Source: Actinidia chinensis
Lineage: Eukaryota > Streptophyta > Magnoliopsida > Ericales > Actinidiaceae
Assembly: GCA_009663005.1 (NCBI GenBank)
Contig: CM018904.1
Coordinates: forward strand, 1,678,501 to 1,688,500
Length of the DNA: 10,000 nt
Reading direction: 5' to 3'
Of the stretch, positions 9,100-10,000 are shown piece after piece. A program made the position numbers and the translations under genes. Under the pieces are notes generated by a model. The model saw only the letters and a list, made by a program, of their open reading frames with translations. It was not told the origin of the DNA and ran no database searches. Positions within the stretch are counted from its first letter, which is position 1; each line of letters begins with the position of its first letter.

Positions 9100-10000
9100 C
9101 GGCACAAAACGAAAGATGTGGGAGCAAAGACTATTTGCGACCGAATTGCTAGAGGTGAAGGCCCAACAGATTGGATTTTTACATGAGGATCAAGGTTTTT
9201 TGAGGTAATCAGTCTAGATTATTCGTACCTTTGTCTACTGAGCATGATGTCTTCGTTAGTTTCATCGGTTCGCGACTTTCAGTTCATCCTGGAGAACGAA
9301 GATGTATCATGATTGTGTCGCCAATTTGGTGGAGGCGAATGAAGAAAGACGTTTCATTGGTTCTTTCTGAGCTGTTTGACTTGTCCAGCAAGTGAAAGCC
9401 GAACCTCAGAAACCGACGGGTTTGCTGCAACCACTATACCGTGGCAGAGTGGAACTGGGAACATATCACTATGACTATTTTCTCGTTACGGGATTGCCCT
9501 AGGTCTTGAGAGGGCATGACGCCGTTTGGGTTATTAAGTCGATCTTTGCTAAATCCGCACAATTTTCTCGGCAATTCGTTTATCAAATTCAGTAGAAGAT
9601 CTTGGAGTCATTAACAGTTCGTGAAATCGTTCGACTTCATGGGGTCGCATATCTAATCGTTTCGGATAGAGATCCTGGCGTTTTACATCGCTCTTTGGAA
9701 GGGATGCAATCTGCCCTTGGTTCGGATTTGAGGCTTAGCACGGCATTTTTCATCCTCATACTGACGGACAGTCCTGAGCGTGCTATTCAGCTTTTGGAGG
9801 ACATGCTCGTGCATGTGGGTACTCGTTTTGGGGGATCTGGGGGAGCACCTACACGTGGTGGAAGTTCGCGTATAACAAATTTATCAGGCAAGCATTGGAA
9901 TGGGCACCTTTTGAATCGTTTTATGGCAGACCTTGTAGGGCACCCGTTTGTTGGAACGCGTTGGGGAGGCAAGCACTTTTGCCAGACAGATTGGGTTCGT
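9100..10000 (+). pseudogene. pol: Integrase domain, broken, runs off the window
   Basis: The N-terminal zinc site is partly visible: His codons at 9263-9265 and in HPGE (9285-9296), and CLTC at 9373-9384 in another frame. WWRRMKKDVS lies at 9327-9356. The core begins with AEWNWEHITM (9444-9473). The Asp expected straight after this Met is not there in frame (ACT, Thr). IVSDRDP (9656-9676) keeps the second catalytic Asp. TDGQS (9760-9774) is followed by TGA, while the next base frame opens with the Glu codon (9776-9778) and reads AIQLLEDML, so a one-base indel falls at the catalytic Glu. The C-terminal text CRAPVCW is near 9940. The end, including any chromodomain, is outside the window. Confidence 0.85.

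Noticed and set aside
9787..9972. Minus-strand frame opposite integrase
   Set aside because: It is antisense to the integrase C-terminal text. No independent support.

Overview
The window reads as transposon-rich nuclear DNA from a seed plant, probably a eudicot. It is AT-rich, has no intact host gene on either strand, and is built from nested or adjacent remnants of Ty1/copia, Ty3/gypsy and MITE-type elements of plant type. It also holds one very large simple-sequence array. I see no rRNA or tRNA gene, no CRISPR array and no bacterial-style operon. The species cannot be named from what is here.

Layout. Bases 1-355 are AT-rich and hold a compound CA/A/TA microsatellite. Bases 356-752 form a foldback MITE of about 400 bp with arms of about 200 bp each. 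A separate long hairpin follows at 814-923, with a perfect 24-bp stem. Bases 1284-1595 are a 312-bp GGGT/CGGGT-rich non-autonomous hAT-like element, flanked by an 8-bp target-site duplication that matches at 7 of 8 positions. Bases about 1865-2540 are a 5'-truncated Ty1/copia remnant on the minus strand: an LTR piece with a duplicated 63-bp block, a purine-rich tract, and the C-terminal end of the pol RNase H region. Bases 2541-3259 are probably repeat-derived but unassigned.

Bases 3294-5147 are an uninterrupted (TA)n array of 1854 bp (927 units), preceded by an A-rich run. The long Ile-Tyr reading frame across it is an artefact of the repeat.

Bases 5148 to the right edge hold a plus-strand Ty3/gypsy element, most like the Tekay/Del chromovirus group. 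It runs in the order LTR tail, tRNA-iMet-type primer site, leader, gag with zinc knuckle, aspartic protease, reverse transcriptase, RNase H, integrase, and leaves the window inside the integrase C-terminal part. Every domain is recognisable in short blocks, but the reading frame changes very often. Several catalytic residues are missing, so the copy is dead as written. CpG-rich codons are well preserved while single-base indels are dense. That pattern fits either indel-dominated decay or unpolished long-read sequence.

I find no new multi-gene system. The points most worth a second look are the size and purity of the TA array, its position against the gypsy LTR, the indel spectrum of the gypsy copy, and the two foldback structures at the left.
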